A DNA stretch of 64,000 nucleotides, from NCBI GenBank assembly GCA_024234815.1, contig JACKNO010000001.1:1612001-1676000 (forward strand), written 5' to 3'. Shown here in pieces: positions 60,713 through 64,000 of this stretch (position 1 is the first letter of the stretch; each line of letters starts with the position of its first letter). A program made the position numbers and the translations under genes. Below the pieces are notes generated by a model. That model worked only from the letters and a program-made list of their open reading frames with translations. It did not search any database and was not told the origin of the DNA. The stretch is from Pseudomonadales bacterium. Its GTDB lineage: Bacteria; Pseudomonadota; Gammaproteobacteria; Pseudomonadales; Halieaceae.

Positions 60713-61864
60713 TCACAGGCCCTCATCCAGCAGTTCTGGCTGACAGTCTCCCGGGTTGACCGGATTGCAACGCGCAACGCCGCCGCCGGGCAGCGTCACG
60801 TGGTAGTCGCTGAACGCCGGATTCGGCACCGGGTAATCGGTACTCACGAAGTGTGCCCCGCTGGCCAGCGCCGCATCGCGCATGGTGGTGTCGTTTTCGC
60901 GCGCCTGAACGGTGTCGGCGTCCGCGCGGGTGCGCACCATATAACCCTGCTTTACCAGCTCGGCAATTTCGCCGGGTTCCGATAGTGGGTTATTGCGTTT
61001 CATAAAAGCGGCTTCCGGTGTCCCGGCCGGCGAATCGGTGAACAGTACACGGCCTTCAAGGGATGGATGCCCGGCGATGTAGTTCTCCCGCGGGCCGCCG
61101 GTATTGTCCAGTGCAAACATGATTTTGCCGCGTACCTGGGATAGTAGCGGCCACCCCTGCGTCTGCACAGCCAGCTCCAGTGTCACCTCATCGCCGCGCA
61201 CATCGTCGGGCAGCAGCAGTTGTTGGCGGGGAAAGACGCTGCGTATTTCAGCGTCGATACGATTCAGCGCGTCCACGCCGAAGGGTACGGGGGTGGCAAA
61301 GCCCAGGTTCAGCGGGTCGGGAATTGCCTCGTCCTTAACTTCCACCAGTACAGTGATGGGCAGATGGTCGGGGTGGGCGTCCGACCAGGTCTTGATCTCC
61401 TGCAGACAGCTGACAAAGGTGTAGCAGGTGGTTTCATAGTCGATATCCTGCACATGCAATACTTTCAGACCCGGCGCATCCAGTTCGGGGATGCCGGAAG
61501 CCGCATCCTCTCCGAACAGGGTCCGCACGGGGTGGTTGGCATACAGCCCGCCCTGCGGATCGTCAAAGACATCCAGTTCAATCTGCCGTATGCCCTGCGT
61601 GTCAAACTGCTGTTGCAGCGGAACGTGTGAGTAGTCCAGCCCCGGCGCTTCATCCGGTATGAAGGCCAGTAGCAGTTCGAACTGGTCCTGTTTTGGCCGG
61701 ATGTGGTAACTGTTGTGGCTGCCCAGGTACTGCACCTGGTTCATCCGCACGTCGTCGAGTGGCTGGACCTGGGGCGAAGCATTCGAGGAGTTGTTGCATC
61801 CGCTGACCAGGGGCAGCAGTGCGCCCAGCAGGACGGCGGTGCCCGCGAGTATCTTGTGTGTCAT
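60713..61864 (-). CDS. Lipoprotein phosphoinositide phospholipase C-like (Ca2+-dependent type)
   Basis: A 383-residue lipoprotein (signal LLGALLPLVSGC, Cys 23) related to the PI-PLC-like group with TIM-barrel fold. The catalytic start block is YLGSHNSYHIRPKQDQFELL, then RQIELDVFDDPQGGLYANHP and VLVEVKDEAIPDP, corresponding to the metal and first-histidine regions. The C-terminal end repeats GAHFVSTDYPVPNPAFSDYH. It would act on the cell surface on phosphodiester-containing lipids or related substrates, perhaps for phosphate acquisition. It is followed by no operon partner. Confidence 0.85.
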   Translation of the reverse strand: MTHKILAGTAVLLGALLPLVSGCNNSSNASPQVQPLDDVRMNQVQYLGSHNSYHIRPKQDQFELLLAFIPDEAPGLDYSHVPLQQQFDTQGIRQIELDVFDDPQGGLYANHPVRTLFGEDAASGIPELDAPGLKVLHVQDIDYETTCYTFVSCLQEIKTWSDAHPDHLPITVLVEVKDEAIPDPLNLGFATPVPFGVDALNRIDAEIRSVFPRQQLLLPDDVRGDEVTLELAVQTQGWPLLSQVRGKIMFALDNTGGPRENYIAGHPSLEGRVLFTDSPAGTPEAAFMKRNNPLSEPGEIAELVKQGYMVRTRADADTVQARENDTTMRDAALASGAHFVSTDYPVPNPAFSDYHVTLPGGGVARCNPVNPGDCQPELLDEGL

Positions 61865-62007
61865 AGCGTAAGCCTCGTTTTATTGCGCTACAGCGCCGCA
61901 AACTGGGTTGCCGGTGGAACCCGGACAATCACGGGCAACCGCCACCGCTGGGCGTGCGGGCCTGTCGGAGACGGAGCTGTAGAGTCTCTTGCTCATGCGT
62001 CTACGCT

Positions 62008-62475
62008 TTATTCCTCGAAGGCCTCTATGATCAACCCGGTTGCTGCATCGATAAGAAGCACAGCGGTGCCTACCCTGATAATTTTTTGACCGTTCGGTGT
62101 GCGACCGAGCTCCTTGAGAAGCGCGCTGGGTAAGTCGTAATAGGTCAGGTCGGGGGGAAACCGCTCACCCTTTTGCCACTTTTTGGCTTGACCAGGAGGC
62201 TGGCAGCCATTGTTCTTCTTGGCCAATCCCGGCGGGCAATTGCCTGAAGCCTCAGATTGCAGGTAGTAATCCCTGATAAGGGCTGTGCGCTGCGTGGTGA
62301 AGTAGGACTGAGAACTGTCAGCTAACTGCTTATCAGTTGACTTTGCGCTACTGGATACCGCGGGGGTGTTCTTCCCGCTATTTCCCGGCGAGGCAGGTTT
62401 GTCAGCTAGTGCGTGTCCACTGGTGAGAGCGGTGAGAGCCAGGTAAATGGTTGCTTGCCTTATCCACTGGTGCAT
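62008..62475 (-). CDS. RcnB/CigR-like exported protein
   Basis: A 155-residue protein with a signal peptide (ATIYLALTALTSGHALA). The family signature is CPPGLAKKNNGCQPPGQAKK then WQKGERFPPD, followed by YYDLPSALLKELGRTPNGQK and VLLIDAATGLIIEAFEE, as in the anti-virulence CigR/RcnB-like proteins of Gram-negative envelopes. The role is not established for such marine members. ATG 62475 is the likely start. Confidence 0.83.
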   Translation of the reverse strand: MHQWIRQATIYLALTALTSGHALADKPASPGNSGKNTPAVSSSAKSTDKQLADSSQSYFTTQRTALIRDYYLQSEASGNCPPGLAKKNNGCQPPGQAKKWQKGERFPPDLTYYDLPSALLKELGRTPNGQKIIRVGTAVLLIDAATGLIIEAFEE

Positions 62476-62969
62476 TGATGCCTCCGATTTACAACAAGTT
62501 TGTGTTTACAAAAAACAAGCGCTTTCAGTCAGCCTGGCCGCGATTGGAGGTGATGATAGGCGCGTTCCCGGATGCCCGCAATGCGCAACCGGTAGCAACT
62601 GACTGCAATGCCATTTCGCCATCGCAGTATCGCCTCACCCTCGAACAGTTAAGGCGATTATCCGAAATTCAGTGCGTGACGGAAAAAGGTGTCAGCTTTT
62701 CTTACAGGCGCTTGGAGATTTGTGTGCGGTGTATCACAGATCGCTTGCCCGCAAGTCGGAAAGTTTTACAAAGGTGGCCGAGATGCCGTTTTGTTAAAAC
62801 GTAACTACCTGTTAAATATGGGAAATATAATACTGGCATGATATGTGCATATATATTGGCACGGTATGCCCGCAAACTAACAACCGGGACATGCCGATGG
62901 ATAGAGAATTGTACCCGCCGTAACAACGTTGTGCGGCGATCATCACAAGCGAAGAGAGGATCTTAAGTT
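62476..62969. other. AT-richer intergenic region
   Basis: About 490 bases with lower GC than the surroundings, especially 62800-62870. A frame at 62451-62804 overlaps the CigR-like gene and has no family signal, so I leave it out. A TTGGCACGG at 62857 resembles a sigma-54 -24 box, but a matching -12 element is not at the right distance. Otherwise nothing is seen. Confidence 0.5.
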
Positions 62970-63599
62970 ATGCGTATTCGAGGGATCATGAATGTGACCC
63001 TATTTGGACTGGTAATCGGATTGGCAGCATCACGAGCACAGGCGATCGCGATCACGGATGTGAGTTTCCGTATTCCTCCTGCTGTCTCTCAGAACGCCAG
63101 TGCGGCTCAGCAAGTAGCAGGTAATGACAGCGTTGCGGAAATCAACAAGCTCAGCGGAGCATTCGCGGGTGATACCTGGACATTGCTGGACAAGACAGAC
63201 GCAGCATCCACTGTGTTCAATAATGTCACGTTTACTCTGACCTCTGTTGCCGGCAACAAGTCGGGTGGATGGCAATTGAGCTGGAGTGGCGGCGGGCTGC
63301 CCCTGAATATGGATTTCGTGTTCGTCACCAAGGCGGCCCGTGATTGGGGCGCATACCTGTTCGAGTCGATGAACTTTACGACCGCGCCAATGGCCGGCGA
63401 AGGAACCTTTGCAATTTCCTGGTTGAATAATGGAGGTCAAACGCCCGGGCTGAGCCATGCATCGATCTACGGTCGTCTGGCCAATGATCCCTCTCAAGAC
63501 CTCGACCCTCGGCAGGTCCCGATTCCCGGGTCGCTGTTACTTCTGGCTTTGGGTCTGGGCCTGCTGGGTCAGTCACGAAAGGGCGCCCGACACAGTTAA
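62970..63599 (+). CDS. PEP-CTERM-like exported protein
   Basis: A 209-residue protein with signal peptide (MNVTLFGLVIGLAASRAQA) and a C-terminal sorting-type tail: VPIPGSLLLLALGLGLLG, then basic QSRKGARHS. This is the tripartite layout of PEP-CTERM proteins (motif, transmembrane helix, basic end), where VPxPGS replaces VPEP. The middle is beta-rich without known domain. EpsH/exosortase is expected elsewhere in the genome. ATG 62970 follows GAGAGG; the ATG at 62988 is an alternative. Confidence 0.78.
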   Translation: MRIRGIMNVTLFGLVIGLAASRAQAIAITDVSFRIPPAVSQNASAAQQVAGNDSVAEINKLSGAFAGDTWTLLDKTDAASTVFNNVTFTLTSVAGNKSGGWQLSWSGGGLPLNMDFVFVTKAARDWGAYLFESMNFTTAPMAGEGTFAISWLNNGGQTPGLSHASIYGRLANDPSQDLDPRQVPIPGSLLLLALGLGLLGQSRKGARHS

Positions 63600-63657
63600 G
63601 CTCGCAGGACCTGCTTCAGTGCAGGTTCGCCAACATGGCCTGTAAGGCCGAAAAAAG

Positions 63658-63687
63658 AAACCCGGTGAATGTCAGCCGGGTTTTTTT
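63658..63687 (+). terminator. Rho-independent terminator
   Basis: AAACCCGG (63658-63665) pairs with CCGGGTTT (63676-63683) with a 10-base loop, and the T-run TTTTTTT continues to 63687. It closes the PEP-CTERM-like gene about 60 bases after its stop. Confidence 0.85.
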
Positions 63688-63868
63688 ATTGAACGGCGGG
63701 GTGGCCTGCAATCCGCTGACCTTCGCGGAGGTAACTTCTACCAGAATCGATAATCAACGACCGGAGGTGGAGTGACCGAAACCGTCGCACGAGCGGTCAG
63801 CCCGGTCGAGTTGGGTAAGTGCCTGGAACTTGCCGGCCACGTCCGGGGCCGGCAGTTTCCCTTTCAAG

Positions 63869-64000
63869 TCAGAACTTATAGGTGAAGTCCACCCCGCTGA
63901 TCCGCCCGGGAGAGTTGTGATTGAAGGACCCGCCGAACTCCGGCGCCGGAATCACTTCTTCCAGGTAATCCTCGTCCGTCAGGTTCTGGCTCCAGGCGAT
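63869..64000 (-). CDS. TonB-dependent receptor, C-terminal end (partial)
   Basis: The last 43 codons read IAWSQNLTDEDYLEEVIPAP then EFGGSFNHNSPGRISGVDFT, YKF, with the stop TGA at 63869-63871 (minus strand). NLTDEDYLEEV and the terminal aromatic residue (Phe) after alternating beta positions are the standard ending of TonB-dependent outer-membrane receptors. The rest of the gene lies outside the window. A stem TGCCGGCC/GGCCGGCA (63831-63854) lies downstream but without T-run. Confidence 0.8.
   Translation of the reverse strand: MAWSQNLTDEDYLEEVIPAPEFGGSFNHNSPGRISGVDFTYKF

Noticed and set aside
62451..62804. Possible 117-residue gene
   Set aside because: It overlaps the CigR-like gene start, has no ribosome-binding site and no recognisable domain.
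62855..62880. Sigma-54 promoter ahead of the PEP-CTERM-like gene
   Set aside because: TTGGCACGG fits the -24 box but GC elements lie 8 and 12 bases after GG instead of 10.
1..64000. CRISPR array, prophage or insertion sequence
   Set aside because: No spaced direct repeats, transposase, integrase or phage structural genes are seen on either strand.

Overview
The window looks like a piece of a GC-rich chromosome from an aerobic, probably marine gammaproteobacterium. The gene set (wax-ester synthase, class II PHA synthase, TonB-dependent receptor, a PEP-CTERM-like protein, 2-oxoglutarate dioxygenases, an anionic-ligand transporter set) would fit the Halieaceae/Spongiibacteraceae part of the class, but this is inference from gene content, not from a marker gene. 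About 64 coding features are supported. There is no rRNA, tRNA, CRISPR array, insertion sequence or prophage that I can see.

Layout. 1-9.3 kb: end of an ABC1/AarF-type kinase, wax-ester synthase, nagA with an MFS carrier, a phytanoyl-CoA-dioxygenase relative, fhs, then an aspartoacylase-like M14 enzyme beside a RimB-like protease. 9.5-17 kb: lipoprotein, Ca/Na antiporter, exported hydratase-like protein, a large glycosyltransferase-like protein, an epimerase and a two-RCK channel-like protein. 17.3-19.7 kb: a compact operon of two DUF1538 membrane proteins, a PII-like protein and a CBS-pair protein. 21.6-25.9 kb: quinone oxidoreductase, TauD-type dioxygenase, MFS carrier, YeiH-type carrier. 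26-32.8 kb: a Dcu carrier followed by aspartase, asparaginase, porin and glutaminase, all four with export signals; together they read as a pathway converting glutamine and asparagine to glutamate, aspartate and fumarate outside the cytoplasm. 32.9-37.8 kb: AI-2E-type protein and a tripartite exporter whose outer-membrane gene carries a one-base frameshift. 37.9-42.8 kb: medium-chain PHA locus (acyl-CoA dehydrogenase, phaC, phaZ, RBBP9-type hydrolase). 43.2-51.1 kb: a BKACE enzyme, a giant Cache plus pentameric-channel-like fusion, ppk2, two hypotheticals, phaB with a phaC stump, and an AraC-type regulator. 51.3-53.8 kb: a second DUF1538 locus, here a fused double-domain protein with two PII-like proteins. 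54.2-64 kb: outer-membrane and secreted proteins, a molybdopterin oxidoreductase, a RES-Xre toxin-antitoxin pair, a lipoprotein phospholipase C and the end of a TonB-dependent receptor.

How it fits together. An 18-bp sequence (CTGTCAYGAANTGAAAAR) occurs, exactly or degenerate, upstream of qor, the RBBP9 hydrolase, the acyl-CoA dehydrogenase-phaC-phaZ set, the BKACE gene, phaB and the araC gene itself, which ties these scattered genes into one likely acyl-CoA/PHA regulon. The strongest candidates for undescribed biology are the paired DUF1538-PII systems, the Cache-channel fusion with an apparent CTG start, the exported amide-to-fumarate pathway, and this regulon. Several gene stumps (GltS C-terminus, NodT C-terminus, PhaC N-terminus) show recent gene loss at the joints between modules.
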